Assembly: GCF_024868665.1 (NCBI RefSeq)
Contig: NC_079907.1
Span: 19,285,376-19,349,375, forward strand
From: Triplophysa rosa
Taxonomy: Eukaryota; Chordata; Actinopteri; Cypriniformes; Nemacheilidae
DNA: 64,000 nucleotides
Reading direction: 5' to 3'
The notes beneath the pieces were generated by a model that saw only the letters and a program-made list of their open reading frames with translations, did not search any database and was not told the DNA's origin. The stretch's first letter is position 1. The number at the start of each line of letters is the position of its first letter. Made by a program: the position numbers and the translations under genes. This document shows, piece after piece, positions 11,285 through 54,175 of the stretch.

Positions 11285-12127
11285 CTTTAATAACGAAATG
11301 ACATGCATTAGTATCATGCACGGCTGACTGACTTTACTTAACGTTACAATTTCAGGGTGATAGTTCATTTTTTCCTTTAAATTGGATTAAGAACCAAACT
11401 TAAAAATAGAATGCAAAATATTTCGGAATGTTATAGGAGTTTATAGATTATTTGTGTCACGTACCTCTAAGCATTTGGTTTTGTGGTGAACCTTGAATTG
11501 CTACTTTTGGCTGCTGCAGCACAGCAGTGGAGTTCTCATAGGCGATGGACGCAAACTCTTCCATTCCGATCTGTTGGATCATGTCTGGATCATTTGGAAT
11601 GCAAACTCCTACGAACACATTTTAGGGACACAGTAAGATAACTTTCCTTTCAAGCTCATACAACGGCAGCACGTTTCCTCGATGAGATCAGGAGTCTCAC
11701 CGTTGCTGCAGTGGTTGCCAGGGCAGCACATCGCATCCCTGATGCAGCGCTTTCTGCGCTTTTTACACTGGAGACAGACGCCTCGAGACAGGAAGCAGAA
11801 CTCGTACTCGCCGCATTCCTCATCACCCTCACAGATCAAAGGCTGCTGGAGATGAACAAACACCGTTAGACCACCAAACACACAGAAAGAGAAGAGGTGA
11901 AGTCTTCTCGTTCGTCTTCTTACCTGCGGTGCGTCAATGGCGAAGTTCTGGCTGCCGCTGTCAGCAGGCAGCTCGTCCGGACTCGGGCTCACCGGGAGGC
12001 TGACGCTCGCCACACCTGACCCGACCTTAATGGAGTTTGAGTTGAGCACCAAAGAGCCGGAGGATACCGCTGTAATGCAGCCCAAAAGAAAGAGGCGAGC
12101 GATGGAGAGCATGGCGGTGCGCAGCAT
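11043..12127 (-). CDS. dkk1: Dickkopf-1, secreted Wnt antagonist (complete, 4 exons)
   Basis: Join of 11924-12127, 11701-11845, 11465-11608 and 11043-11284 on the minus strand: 244 residues, all introns GT-AG, phases agreeing. Residues 1-24 are a signal peptide ([20 protein letters not shown]...). N31-S32-I33 matches the N-terminal NXI motif by which DKK1 touches LRP5/6. Domain 1 (C73-C119) has ten cysteines with a KKRRKR basic patch, and domain 2 (C171-C241), colipase-like, has ten more with the near-invariant [18 protein letters not shown]142-S-T is a possible glycosylation site. The family is secreted, binds LRP5/6 and Kremen, and blocks canonical Wnt signalling in head and heart patterning. 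Fish have dkk1a and dkk1b; I cannot tell which this is. Length fits the family (about 240-270). Confidence 0.97.
11465..11608 (-). CDS. dkk1: dkk1 coding exon 3 (inter-domain linker)
   Basis: Residues 117-164: the last cysteine of domain 1 (GVCIPND) and a variable linker with sequon N142-S-T. Acceptor TTCGTAG/GAG, donor TTAGAG/GTACGT. Linker sequence is the least conserved part of the family, so its identity rests on the flanking exons and frame. Confidence 0.9.
11701..11845 (-). CDS. dkk1: dkk1 coding exon 2 (first cysteine-rich domain)
   Basis: Residues 69-116 plus one base of Gly117. Contains nine of the ten domain-1 cysteines, including CCPGNHC. Acceptor is CTCCAG/CAG, a tandem NAG-NAG site, so Gln69 may be included or skipped without a frame change. 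Donor is CAACG/GTGAGA. Confidence 0.95.
11924..12127 (-). CDS. dkk1: dkk1 coding exon 1
   Basis: 68 codons from the ATG at 12125-12127 to CCGCAG, followed by donor GTAAGAAG; phase 0. The ATG is the first in the open frame and opens a standard signal peptide. A second in-frame Met follows at codon 6 and could also serve. Encodes the signal peptide, the NSI LRP-contact motif and the low-complexity linker up to DAPQ. Confidence 0.95.
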
Positions 12128-12267
12128 TGTCGTATTCCCTTAGATGTTGCCTCTTAGAGAAAAGATGAGGGATTTCCACTGAGAAAGGACGAAGGATTTG
12201 CACCTAGAAATGATGTATTCCCAGATGACTTCAGCTCTTCTGTGGTCCTCATGAGCGCGGGACGCGT

Positions 12268-12275
12268 CATTTATA
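12268..12275 (-). promoter_or_regulatory. dkk1: TATA box of dkk1
   Basis: TATAAATG on the minus strand within GC-rich flanks (CCCGGGCGGGTATAAATGACGCG). It is about 140 bases upstream of the start codon, which would put transcription start near 12240 and give a 5' UTR of about 110 bases. No splice is needed between start site and ATG. Confidence 0.75.
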
Positions 12276-12710
12276 CCCGCCCGGGGTTGTTCGCGCACCC
12301 GCCCCTCGCTGCGCGCAACAAAGAGCTGGATGAGATTTCAAAGGCTTGTGCCATGAGCTGTCTGTCTATCGGCACTCAATGTGTTTGTGTACACGGGGTC
12401 GCATCAAACACACACCAAAGCAATGCGTGTTATTTGATGGACAAACCTGCCCTGGACTGAACTGAGATAATGAGGTACCAAGTAGCCTAAATGAGAAGTT
12501 ACTTTATTCGTTGTTGTTTTTTATGGAGACGCGCTTCATTGCGAAATCATAATATGTATTTTACGGGTTGTAGCCTACACTTTCTTGCAAAATGTGTTTT
12601 CCTAAGAGGGTTTGTATATTCTATGTTAGAAATGCAACGAGATGAGCAGCATTAAGGGCGCTTCGCTGTGATGGGGCGCTTTGAAATGCGTTTGATTAAA
12701 CAAGTGGCAA

Positions 12711-12731
12711 AGATCAAAGTGGTATGCAAAT
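12711..12731. promoter_or_regulatory. TCF/LEF-type motif next to an octamer, upstream of dkk1
   Basis: AGATCAAAG (12711-12719), a good TCF/LEF match, followed four bases later by the POU octamer ATGCAAAT (12724-12731). It lies about 470 bases upstream of the dkk1 TATA box. dkk1 is a known direct target of beta-catenin/TCF feedback, so the motif has a plausible job. Binding is inferred. Confidence 0.45.
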
Positions 12732-13029
12732 GAGAAGAAGTGAAAAGTTTACAGAATTAATTATCATTCAGTCTGCCCTTTAAAACAAATAGGACGTGAT
12801 TAGCAATCTGAGATAAGAATGTAAGAACGTGACACTGGTACTGGTTCATCTGTTGATCGATCTGATCACGATTCTAGTTTTGCAAAATATTATTATTTTC
12901 ATTAGAATGAATTGGTTAGCCTGTGTGACTCGTTTTTCTTTTCTTTTCTGAAATATGGTGGACTTCCACCAAACACTGTAAAAATATAGCCCATCCAATA
13001 ACCGTTCAAATAAATGACATGCGCAAACG

Positions 13030-13530
13030 TCCTTGGGGATATTACTACTAAAGCAACAATGTAATTGCAGCCTTATTGCATTTTGGTACTATAGGCATAA
13101 AACGATTTAAGAGTTTCAAAGTGCCTGTCTGCCAGATTCTCCGGGATAACTCCCAAATCAATGTCTTTGATGTTGTTGACATGGGTCACTTCTAATAGAC
13201 GAGCTCAGGACAAACGTTCAATACACTTCATTAAACGTGAATTGGCAGCGTTCATCCCCGTTCCTTTGTTTTGGGGCTTTGTTTTAATTGTACATCCAAA
13301 GCCTACAGTGGTGTAAAATGAAGCCTTTGATGAGCTTAGATCAAACAGAACTGAACCCGTGTCTTAATCAGACTTCAACAGCGATGGCATCTCCGCAAAC
13401 AGTCCATTTGCTCGCCTTTTTGTAGACATTGTGCTCAGCAAATTCATTTAGCGGGACGCCGGGTAATCCCGTTTTAATATTCCCCAGGACAGCTCATTTA
13501 AGGCCATCAGTGACTTTAGCAAAAAAAAAG
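13030..13530. promoter_or_regulatory. Candidate conserved upstream element of dkk1 with TCF/LEF-type motifs
   Basis: About 500 bases of repeat-free, balanced sequence 0.8-1.3 kb upstream of dkk1, ending at an A run near 13530. It has two CTTTGATG words (within 13164-13172 and 13324-13332), the TCF/LEF consensus core, and several ATTTA/TAAT homeodomain-like words. Enhancer role is inferred. Confidence 0.4.
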
Positions 13531-14850
13531 AGATTTACAAAAACAACAACAGTAATCAAAAGCACGCACACATAGTCAATAGCCACATTTTATTGGTAGC
13601 CTATTATTAATGAATGTAGCGGTAGTAATAATCGCAGCGACGGAGCGATTAAAACAGAACTCAGAATCCAATCTCGCTATCCTGTCACAGGTGTCTGATT
13701 GAAACGCAGATTATTCTATCAAAATCACATGTCTGCAAAAAAACTGTAGGCTATTAATGGACAGGCTGTATCACTGGTAAAAGGGAATGAACCATGTGCT
13801 AATGGTGTTTCGGATTTTGTATTTTTTTTGTCTTAGTTTGTGGGATCGTGGACGCCCTCTGGCAGCGGCGGTTCCAAAGACATTTCCTCAACTCGAGAAG
13901 AGAACAAACAGCGGTAACAATAAACACACCTTACATGAGAAAAATATTATACATTTTTTTCACTAGAAGTATGAACCTTTACCCCATGATTTATAATATG
14001 CATTTTATTACAGAAGTACACAGTTTTTGTCCATTTTATTTGTTTGTCAAATGTTTATTTGGGGATTTGCTTTAATTGTATTTTTCTGTTTATTATTGAT
14101 TATACTCAATATTGGATAACAGTCACATTAATAAAGAGTGAATGTCAAACAAAAGAAGAAGAGCGGAATAGGCCTGTATATTAAAAATTCTAAGAATATA
14201 ATAATAGGTTTATAAATTGGTTTTGTAGACAAAATGTAATTGTTCAAACACAACGTTTTGCTAATATTTGCTAATAATGTACAAATTTTTTATTTATTAA
14301 ATGTGTCGCCTTGAAATTATAAGGTTCTATCTGCCTTCTAGGCAGAATTACGATATTGGGCTTCAAAGTTTTCGCAATAAATTTTACTTTGTGTACATTT
14401 TGAGAAATGTCGATCAAAAGACATTTTTGAAAAGACATCACATATACGTGATAAATAAGCTTTCACAGAATATATTGAACAAAAATGTCAAAGAAGAACC
14501 TTATAAAGTCCAAGGCGACTAAAATGGATGTCTTAGACTGAATAATAAAGAAAAAGCAGCCAATAAGAGGGCAAAAAAATGACAAGAGAACAAATCTGCA
14601 AATTCTATACAATACAATGGGTGACTACACTGATGATACACAATCATCTTTTATTCATTTTTTTATATTTATTCATCACAACATAATTCATTTGTGAATG
14701 TGATTCTAAACTTGTGATCTCAAACTTTTGAATGGGAATGTAATAAACAATGTAAATGCTTATATGAAATAAACAATGCATATAAGGGTTAAAAATAGGG
14801 TTCTAGTAGAAGGGTTAATGACTTCTCTGTTGGGCACAGGGGGTGTGTTA
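13531..14850. other. Intergenic between prkg1 and dkk1, AT-rich
   Basis: AT-rich, no repeat class recognised. Plus-strand frames at 13848-14075 and 14301-14522 have AT-driven composition, no domains and no splice support, so I do not call them genes. Confidence 0.5.
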
Positions 14851-15100
14851 ACAGTGTATTGGTTAAAATCACTTATTAGTACGTGTCATTGACTGATGGC
14901 GTTAGCTGTGAAGCTGAGGTCAAAGATGTCTGCTCGACCCCCTGGGTTTACATCTTTTGATGTGTGTGAGGCACAGTGCTCAGCAATGAGAAGCTGTGTT
15001 TACAGAGCATTATCACCAGCTGATAGACATCAGACCCTTCACACCCTCAACACCTCCAAAGTAAAGCTTTACTGACGTGGAACTACTACACAAAGAATAT
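14851..15100. promoter_or_regulatory. Candidate conserved non-coding element between prkg1 and dkk1
   Basis: Repeat-free, balanced stretch including AGGTCAAAGATGTC (a nuclear-receptor/TCF-like word at about 14918) just past the inferred prkg1 3' end. Only texture and motifs support it. Confidence 0.3.
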
Positions 15101-15139
15101 ATGAAACGGACAAAACAGCAAAGATCAGAATGATTTCGA

Positions 15140-16283
15140 TGCGTTACTTTGAAAGACGCTTTTATTGTAGGAAAAGGCATATAAATCTCTGAACCTTAAA
15201 AAAGCCACAACCGATTAAGAACAATCTGAGGTGTATGATCTAGTCATGCAGCATCAAAACAAACACGGTAAACTCTGGACGCCACGGCGGTAAGGCACTT
15301 TCAATAATGCCAAAATATTGAGCACAGAATCAATCTCCGTCTGGAAATAAAGAACAGAATCTGAAAAGAGACGAAAGTAGCTAACAGGTCGAATGCACAA
15401 AAATAACACCCATTGACAATAGAACCGCTGACGAGAAATCTCTACAAATATCACAAAAATATTACCACCGTATATATACATAAATATTTACCTCTGGTCC
15501 TACAATAAATAACAGAAATGTTTTTTTCAGCAGAGCACTTCGTGTTCATGCTATGAGAGACAATCTATCTTGTCATTCTATGGGGTGGATGGACACGTGA
15601 ATGTGTGAAAATGACTAAAGACTGCTTTGATTCATTGATATCGTCCTGATCTTACAGAGGTCCTGTCTTCATTGTGTCCCGTAAGGACTAGTGCACTAGT
15701 GAGAATCTGCCCTCTGGTGGTGAAACCGTGACAATTCATTACAAAACCTCGCATACCAAAAACAATCAACCCAGAGGACTTCAGAGCAACAAATGAAATG
15801 AACAATACAATCATTCCCAAAATAAAACAAACATTTATACTTACATAAGTCTGTTTCTGTTGCACGAGTATCCTGCTATAAGAAAATAAAAGGAAAATGC
15901 TTTTGTTCGAAAGAAACCATTCAACACGATCAATACCCAGTCCAGATCCCACCCCATCCATTTATTTGAAACCTATTTGTAAGACGGCAAAACCTGAAAT
16001 GCATTTGTGCAATCGGTCGAGAAATATGACGGGCTCATTTGTGAAACGCAAGGCCGGCGTGAAGTCCATATGTGAGGACGTGCTGGACTCCAGTCAGGAT
16101 CAGTAGGACAGTTGTGAGTCGCGTGCGCCCCCTGTGGCATCTCACCACGGGAGAAGTGTGGATGAAGGCATCTCGGTGTCACAGATCAGAACTTTATCTC
16201 TTGTCTTCTGTCCTCCTCGAGCACAGCCCTCAGGCCGGCCAACCGCACGGGACGCACCGGGCAGCGTGTTACCGCGTTCGGTT
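15140..16283 (-). other. prkg1: prkg1 3' UTR
   Basis: Downstream of the prkg1 stop codon (16284-16286) the minus strand has no repeat and stays fairly balanced for 1.1 kb up to an AATAAA signal at 15161-15166. I take this as the 3' UTR. Open frames here have no recognisable domains. The end point is inferred. Confidence 0.5.
15161..15166 (-). terminator. prkg1: Probable prkg1 polyadenylation signal
   Basis: TTTATT on the plus strand, AATAAA on the minus strand, about 1.1 kb past the prkg1 stop. Other AATAAA-like words occur nearer (for example within 15501-15512), so use of this one is uncertain. Confidence 0.35.
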
Positions 16284-46960
<30,677 letters not shown>

Positions 46961-47789
46961 TCACACAAATCTGGTCTTCATTCTGTTTTCATCTACAGTC
47001 CCATTGTCTCCACGATGACCAGAAACCCGGAAAGATGCACATTGTGGGGACTGACCTTGAGATCATTGAGTCATTAGATTGAGATAATTCGTCACAATTC
47101 ATTCACACATTCACATCATTTATTTTTCACACATGTTCAGACGCATGAATGAGAGATTCACGGTCCGTCTTTTCATCCGCAGTCACATGTTCACGTGTTC
47201 AACTCGTACAGGTGACACTTTGAACTTCAATGATAATTACACTACTCAATGCAAACATTGTAAATCACAGATTTTAAATGTCAGTCTATATGTCATTTAT
47301 AAAGACCTTGAGGAATCGTCTTACGTGAACATATGAACTCTAACAGCTCTTCCTATTCCACAGGTAAAAATGCTCAGGGATCATTTCATATACATTTGCA
47401 AAATTTAGAAAAAAAAGAAGTTGATCATAAAACTATACATTTGGAAAATAGTTTCCATTAAGAGCAATACAATTCCCATTATAACCATTACATCCATTAG
47501 CATTTCTCTAATGGTTTCAATAGTTTTATTCTGCAGGGATGCATTTCCAGACTGCCCTTTCATCTCAACAAAACCTCTCTTGGAAACATTGTAACTGGCT
47601 CACAGTGTAATTGATTCTGCAGGCCGTGATGGAAAGACACTTTTGTCTGTGGTGACAGAAGAATACAGCGTCACCCATCTGTATTACCAATACATCACTC
47701 GCCCTCTAAGAGAGGTAGAATTCTCAAATGATACAAATATCAGATGACTCTTTAGTTCCCATCAGGCTTCAGAATGTGATGCTCCACGC

Positions 47790-47905
47790 TGGACATCAGC
47801 ATCAACTTCCATACGGCTATTTCACAACATGGCGACAGAGACCAGAAGTATATAGGGAAGAAGTTTTTCCGCTCAATGGTCTGGCATCGTTCACTTCACA
47901 GAACA
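47790..47905 (+). repeat. Repeat with CACAACATGGCGACAGAGAC, copy 1
   Basis: Matches, reverse-complemented, the GGTCTCTTGTCGCCATATTG region at about 49160-49195. A short shared core only. Confidence 0.4.
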
Positions 47906-48117
47906 GTTGCGGACACTAAAAGCAGTTAGGCATGTAGCACTGCCTTTAAAATTAAAACAAAAAACATATTCATAATTTCATAGGCTTTTCAATAGCAATA
48001 ATTTTAAAAAGCAATCAATTTAGGCCATACCAAGAGAAGAGAGGCGCTCTACTGTGAGATCTAAGCATTTCCCATCGAGAGTCCGCTTATAAATCCCACT
48101 AAGCGATCACACAATCT

Positions 48118-48260
48118 GTTACATTTACATTTTGTCATTTAGCAGACGCTTTTATCCAAAGCGACTTACAGAGAGTTCACGGAGCACTAAGCGATATGTC
48201 ATACAGGAGCAATAATACAATAGGTGCTAATACAAAGTTACTAGTTTCCACAAAAGCTAG
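48118..48260. mobile_element. SINE tail (TTTAGCAGACGCTTTTATCC)
   Basis: ACATTTACATTTTGTCATTT followed by AGCAGACGCTTTTATCCAAA and GCGACTTACA is the reverse-oriented 3' tail shared by abundant teleost SINEs and their partner LINE. The upstream head is not identified here. A second retroposon-type tail (AATAAACTTGAATTGAATGT) follows at about 48580-48600. Confidence 0.7.
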
Positions 48261-50768
48261 ACCAATACCTGTTGAGAGAAAGAGAGAGGGTTAGTTTTTA
48301 TTCTTTATTTGTCTGTCAAATATTACAAGTGCTTACTCGTGTTATTAATATAACAGTCTGAATAAACTCCTACGGACAATTATTCCTATGGTAGAGTATG
48401 AATATTATTGTAAATGAAAGATTTGCAAAAATACCATGTATTCTTTATCATGTAATTCACAATTTTCTCGGTTTCATGATTTGTTTTCTTACGTTTTCTA
48501 TAGTTTTATTTCTAGTTTCGGTTGTTATTATTAACAACAATAGTAATAATCTCTCTTTGTTTTTCCGAAGTGCTATAGGAATAAACTTGAATTGAATGTA
48601 GTTAAACTATGTGCCAATATTAACAGGCATGCACGCTTCAAAATCATCCAGTCGACTATTTTTGTAGAAAATGAGTAAAATTATGATTGTGTCTAAAGAA
48701 ATATAATAAAGTAAACGTGTATGAAATGTAAACTAAATTCATCTATGTTTCTCCACATGTGCACACACAAATAATGTACCGAATCCCCGTGATCACAAAT
48801 AATCTCGTTATTCAGTATATTTTATTTGTAACATACATATACAGTATATGTACATACTAACAGTGTTGTTTATTCTGTTCGAAATGTCCATTAAACCCAC
48901 CATAAACCAGAACTGAGTAATGATTTGTCTAACATATATCATACCTTGATGATAAATAAACCACTTGAAAAATTTTTTACAATGATTTTGTAATGTTTTT
49001 CCTATTTTTACATATGCTGAAAACCATGAACAAAACAGACAACATCTGCTACTGTCACTTTTGGTAAATAAATTAATGCTTGTGAGAAAACAAGCTGCTA
49101 CCGCTCCACAATAATAATGAATGGTTATGGTAGTAGCGTGACAGGAACGTTTTTTCTTACTTCCGGTCTCTTGTCGCCATATTGTGAAATTGGGCGTCCT
49201 AGAAGGTTAGATTGTTAACAGTTAACAGATTTATAACAAACAACACTTTCCCTGACAAACCTCTGCTTTCAAGAAAAATTAGAACGCGTGTGGTTTCACT
49301 ATAACACGGTAAAGACCCGCAGGGCATCCGAGGAACAATACAGGCAATACAACAGCGTTCTGATTGGGCACAAATTCAATCCCATGAAACAGCAGCACGA
49401 GTGTTTCCCAAAGAATGAGCCTCCATTCAACATGAATGGAGAACGAACGACCTCTATTTACACACAGAGAGTTGAAATGAGAAACACCAATAATACACAC
49501 AACCACAACCGTAAGAAAATTCAAAGTGAACTCTGAATAATAAAACAGCGATTCAGAGATCTATGAACTGCTTATTGGTAACCGGCACAATAAAGCCATT
49601 AGTCAATAGCAAAAGAAGTCACGAACAAGTGACCTTGATCTGTTTTTTTTCATAATGTGACATATGAGGGAAACAGAATATTCAATGAGAAAAAGAAAAT
49701 CATTAATTTTTTACTTTGGAGGTAGTTGGATGGTGATCTGACGATCATATTTAAATAATAATTGAATAGACAACCTCTGAAACGTATCACATACAACGGT
49801 TGAATGAAATAAAATGTATGAATGAGCCATAAAAGAAGTCAGAACGATCTTTATATAAACTGCTGTTAATGTCCTTGAGAAATATGACTCTGTTTTTCAC
49901 ATGTAAATCAGTCCATTTATAAAATCTCAACACTGCTTTGCTGGGGTGATATATTCAATATTGACAACACACCCAATATACAATCTTAAAATGACTTGTT
50001 TTTTGAATGTTTATTTGGCCAGTTTCACTCAGATTTATACTTCAGAATCAAAACTGCAGTTGAAGTTTGATTTCTTTCATGAATCAGTTCTGTTGATTTT
50101 GAGTGATTCACTGAACACATCGTCAACTATTTTAACAATGTTCTGTGACTGTATATTGTTGAATATATGGTTAAGTAAAGTGACGTATTGACAAGTTAAA
50201 TGAGTCATTAGACATTCTGTGTTGGTATATATTGGTAAATGTTGCTATGGGTGTGACAGGAAAAGAACAGACGAGACCAAGCCAACGAAAGAGGTTATAA
50301 TAATTACAATACTCCACTGAACAATTCCTGACAGGCTCATTTGGCTCACTTTGATAGAAAATAAACAGAACAGTGCCGCTCGGCTGCTCTCGGACCAGAA
50401 CGTTTGTTTAATCTAAATATGCTTGAGCTTTTCAATCATTCACGGCTCAGAGGAAACACTTTATTAAACACTGGAGAAGACAGAAGATGAAGCGTGATGA
50501 GGAAATATCTGCTTCCTCCAAAGATATTAATAGTAACAAGATGCGCCACAGCCGTTACAATCAATGGCGAGGAATGCAACGCTCAATATGGCCACTATAG
50601 CGAAGGAAGTCCCGCCTTCCAGTGAAATGAGCCAATCGTCAATCAGTATGACTGACGATTCACTGGGGCGGGGCTCTCGTGAGGCGTGTGCGTATGCACA
50701 GTAGATGAAGCGATCTCGAAAAAGGTGATTTTTAGCGCAATTTAAGCTAAGCAAACACAAGTTATGGT

Positions 50769-51265
50769 CAGTGTTGGATAAATTACTCTGAAAAAGAAAT
50801 TAATTACTAGTTACTAATTACATATTCAATAGTGTAATTAGATTACTGTACAAATTACTCTTTCCAAAAAGTATTCAGTTATTTATTACTAATTACTTTC
50901 TATATCCTACATCAACCTTGATTAGTTAAGTGATTCAAGGATAGACATGAATCGGCTCTTTTAATTCATTCAAATAAATAATATTAAACTACATAAAGTA
51001 CTCTTATTAACTGACCAAAATATTACAAATGTGAGAATTATACATTAAAGCACAGATTTTAAAGTTAGACATTGAATTTTGATGTCAATTCCACTATTGC
51101 ACACACATACAGTATATTATACAAAGTGTTTAGTTTAATTACATCAGAAGTAACTGTAATTAAATTACACAAAAAATAAGAGTAATCCCTTACTTTACTT
51201 ATTCACGGGAAAAGTAATTAAATTATAGTAACTAATTACTTATTAACTAGTTACACCCAACACTG
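50769..51265. mobile_element. CAGTGTTGG-type non-autonomous DNA transposon
   Basis: Ends CAGTGTTGGATAAATTACTC and the complementary GTTACACCCAACACTG, with many AGTAATTACT words inside. Common fish element without coding capacity. No clear target duplication. Flanking GC-rich DNA on both sides (50520-50760 and 51266-51400) may belong to an older element it jumped into. Confidence 0.7.
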
Positions 51266-52654
51266 GTCGCGGCAAAGAATATGGTCCATAATACGTCGTC
51301 GCAACGTAACTGTGTTAGCTGGGGAGGCATTGCAAACATGGCCGCCAAGTGGCACGACCTCCGTAAACGGACTTTGCTTCCTCTCTGAATGATACTATCA
51401 GAAGAATCTTTTGATCTGATGTCATGGCGATGATGAGCAGAGATTATACAGTCTCAGATGGCAAGAATGAAGAGTCCTGATCAAATGCACTTTGAAGCTC
51501 TTTCATGAGAGGTGGGACCTGACAGGGTCATTTTACACAGGTGTGCAATTACTCCTTATAAATATATCATTAGCAGTACAGGAGGTCGTCTCAACATCAC
51601 ATTCAACACTGATGAGATCTGTCAATGTTTCATCAAAGTACAGAAACCTTATGTGGATCACAAGTCTGAGTTTGTGGATGTCAGTAAGATTCAATTATAA
51701 TACATATTAATCCATGTGTTCGAACCCGACATCCCGTGACAAACCATCAAATGACAGATCAAATCTTACAATTTATCTAAAAGCAGCACGACATCATGAC
51801 GGTCACTACTGTCTGCTATGTAGCCACGCCCACTGTGTGGAAGCCCCACACACTGAAATGTTATTGGTGTATTGGGCCTTTAGGTGTCAAAATGTATACA
51901 GAAAAGTCTATTTCTTAATGATTTTGAACTTTTAGATATGTTGTACTGCCACCGTTCCCATATTATTTTCTTACTGACACATGAAACTTTTGTAGTTTTC
52001 TCCTTGTAGAAACTGCGTTGTGGTTCATGTGTGCATGTGTGTAAATATGATCATTCAGATATGACATCATCGAAATAACACTTCACAATAAACATCTGAA
52101 AGGTTGTGACTGTATTTCTTCAAACATCATGTTCTCATCAGGTGTAAAGAGGTAGGATTGTATGTTACAGATGTGATCGGACATGATGGGGTCATCTGCA
52201 CAGAGTGCCTTGTTCATTAGTGTTTCCAGCACAATAAAATACAGGTGACATTGAGGGTCAATTAATACCTGAAACCATTAGCATGTCAACTAGAGCCGAG
52301 CAATTATACTACCACAGCGTCCAGTGAGACTATCAACGGGACTGCCGACTGGTATCGATTCAGCCCCCCGTCACTTATGTCACAATGCCAGCGATACGAA
52401 ACAAGCGGCTGAATCTTCTTTGAGCTACAGTAAGACACAAATGAGCAAATATATTTGAGTCTAAATCTCAGCTTACCTTATATTTAAGATTAGCTTTAAA
52501 ATGTTTATTACAGAAGTTTATTAGCTTTTTTAAATTTAGATTTTCTCTTTAGATGAAGTAAAATGTGCTTTTATCCCAAATGATCAACAGCACATTCAAT
52601 GTACTTTATTCACGTTTTCACATCTTGTGTGTTTACTGGAAACCGATCCATAAC

Positions 52655-53170
52655 TGTCACGGTCCTACCTTCTTGTTTATGAATTCCTAGTCGTGTGGCA
52701 GGATCGGAACAGAGCCCTTAGGTTGTATGTGAGAAAGCCATGAGTTGTTTATGTTTTGACATCTCATGTGCTTTCTCGCGTCTTGTCATTGGCCCCGCCC
52801 CTCTTGTTTCATGCATTGCTTCCCTGCCGTGTCTAATGTTTCCCACCTGCCCTGTGTATGTCTATGCTTGACATTGTGTATGTGCCTTGTCTTCTCGTGG
52901 TTCCCGTCCCTTGGCTTATAAATTGACTGTGGATTCCCTTGCCTTGTTTCGTGACGTTGTGTCGTAAGTTTGTTTGTTATTTTCTAGTTTTGCCCCATCG
53001 TGGGAAGTCTTTTGTTTGTATTCTTGTTTTGTTACCATGTCCGTTTTTTCCCCATTGTGGGGTTTTTGGTTTCCTGTTTATCGTGTTTATTATTTAATAA
53101 AAGTCTTTGTTAACCCCTTCACCACCGCTGCTGCCTGCATTTGGGTTCTTCTCTACGCTATCCGTGACAC
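52655..53170 (+). mobile_element. Solo-LTR-like insertion with 5-bp flanking repeats
   Basis: 516 bases starting TGTCACGG and ending CCGTGACAC, flanked on both sides by ATAAC (52650-52654, 53171-53175). Inside are a TATA box (TATAAA, 52917-52922) and a polyA signal (AATAAA, 53096-53101) about 180 bases apart, as expected for the U3-R-U5 of an LTR on the plus strand. No internal gag or pol is present. The inverted TGTCACGG/CCGTGACA ends also allow a DNA-transposon reading. Confidence 0.65.
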
Positions 53171-53407
53171 ATAACCCTTTCACTGCTAACACAACCAACT
53201 GAGTTACAATACACAATGTTATGATTTGATATATTCAATTTACCTTTTTATTTGCACCTAATGTTGTATTTTGTTGTTTCACATTTTTTAAATCATAAAT
53301 ATTCATTTAAAAATAAAGATGCTGCTGAACCACAGCTCCGATGAGAGCTGTCATCATGACCGTCATTCACCAATTATACTGTACATTATAGTCAATTTGT
53401 TTCTCAC

Positions 53408-53637
53408 GCACTGTAAAAAAAATGTCACCAATTTCAGCTGCCTTCAATTTTTAAGTCAATCAAATTAGCTTTATGAGTCAATTGAACTTATATTATATGG
53501 AACTGACTTAAAATATAGAGTTGTAAAATACAATACAGTTCAATATAATTTAAGTTCAATTGACTCATAAAGCTAATTTGATTTAACTTAATAATTTAAT
53601 AAAGCTTTTTAACTTAAGTTGATTTTTTATAGTGCAT
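53408..53637. mobile_element. MITE with long self-complementary arms (CACTGTAAAAAA ends)
   Basis: Ends GCACTGTAAAAAAAATGTCA and GATTTTTTATAGTGC. The arms include AATCAAATTAGCTTTATGAG and its complement CTCATAAAGCTAATTTGATT, a 20-bp exact match, so the element can fold back. Confidence 0.75.
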
Positions 53638-54044
53638 ATACATTTTAAAATGGCAAAAACATGTGCAAAACACTAAAACTGAATGCTGAGATTACACAAG
53701 ACTTCCTCGGCTTCACCAGTATTCACCTCTCTACTATTTTCAGTTTTCTAAGGAGACCAGATATTCTTCTGACCAAGAAAACGAGATTCATATTATAAAT
53801 CACATTAGAGATAAAAACACCTGTTGCATTGAATATTCTCTCGAGTACACACAGCAAACACGAGAGCTCGTGCTGTTTATGTTGTGCTCAACTTTCATGA
53901 TGCCATCATGATGTAAACATGCTTCTCAACACTATAAAAATCTGTTGATAAATTATAATAAAGCAATAAGCCCCAAGAAGCAGTGGGTTACAGTGCATTT
54001 TATAACAGCTAAGGGTATTGTGGCACGACGCGAAGCGGAGTTTT

Positions 54045-54175
54045 AAGACACACTCTTAGGAAATAATGGTTCCTAAAAGTTTATTTTTCTGGCTGTATGG
54101 ATTTATAAAGAGATTTCTGTTGCACAGGGGTTCTTTGTAGTATTAAATGGTTCTACAGAATATAAAAAGGTAAGA
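54045..54175. repeat. Dispersed repeat (CACTCTTAGGAAATAATGGTTCC)
   Basis: ACACTCTTAGGAAATAATGG, then TTCCTAAAAGTTT and GGTTCTTTGTAGTATTAAAT; the common cyprinid 'AAAGGTTCxxAAAGGGTTCTTTG' repeat type. Confidence 0.5.

Noticed and set aside
13848..14522. Plus-strand frames between prkg1 and dkk1
   Set aside because: AT-rich composition, Phe/Tyr/Lys-heavy translation and no domain; chance frames.
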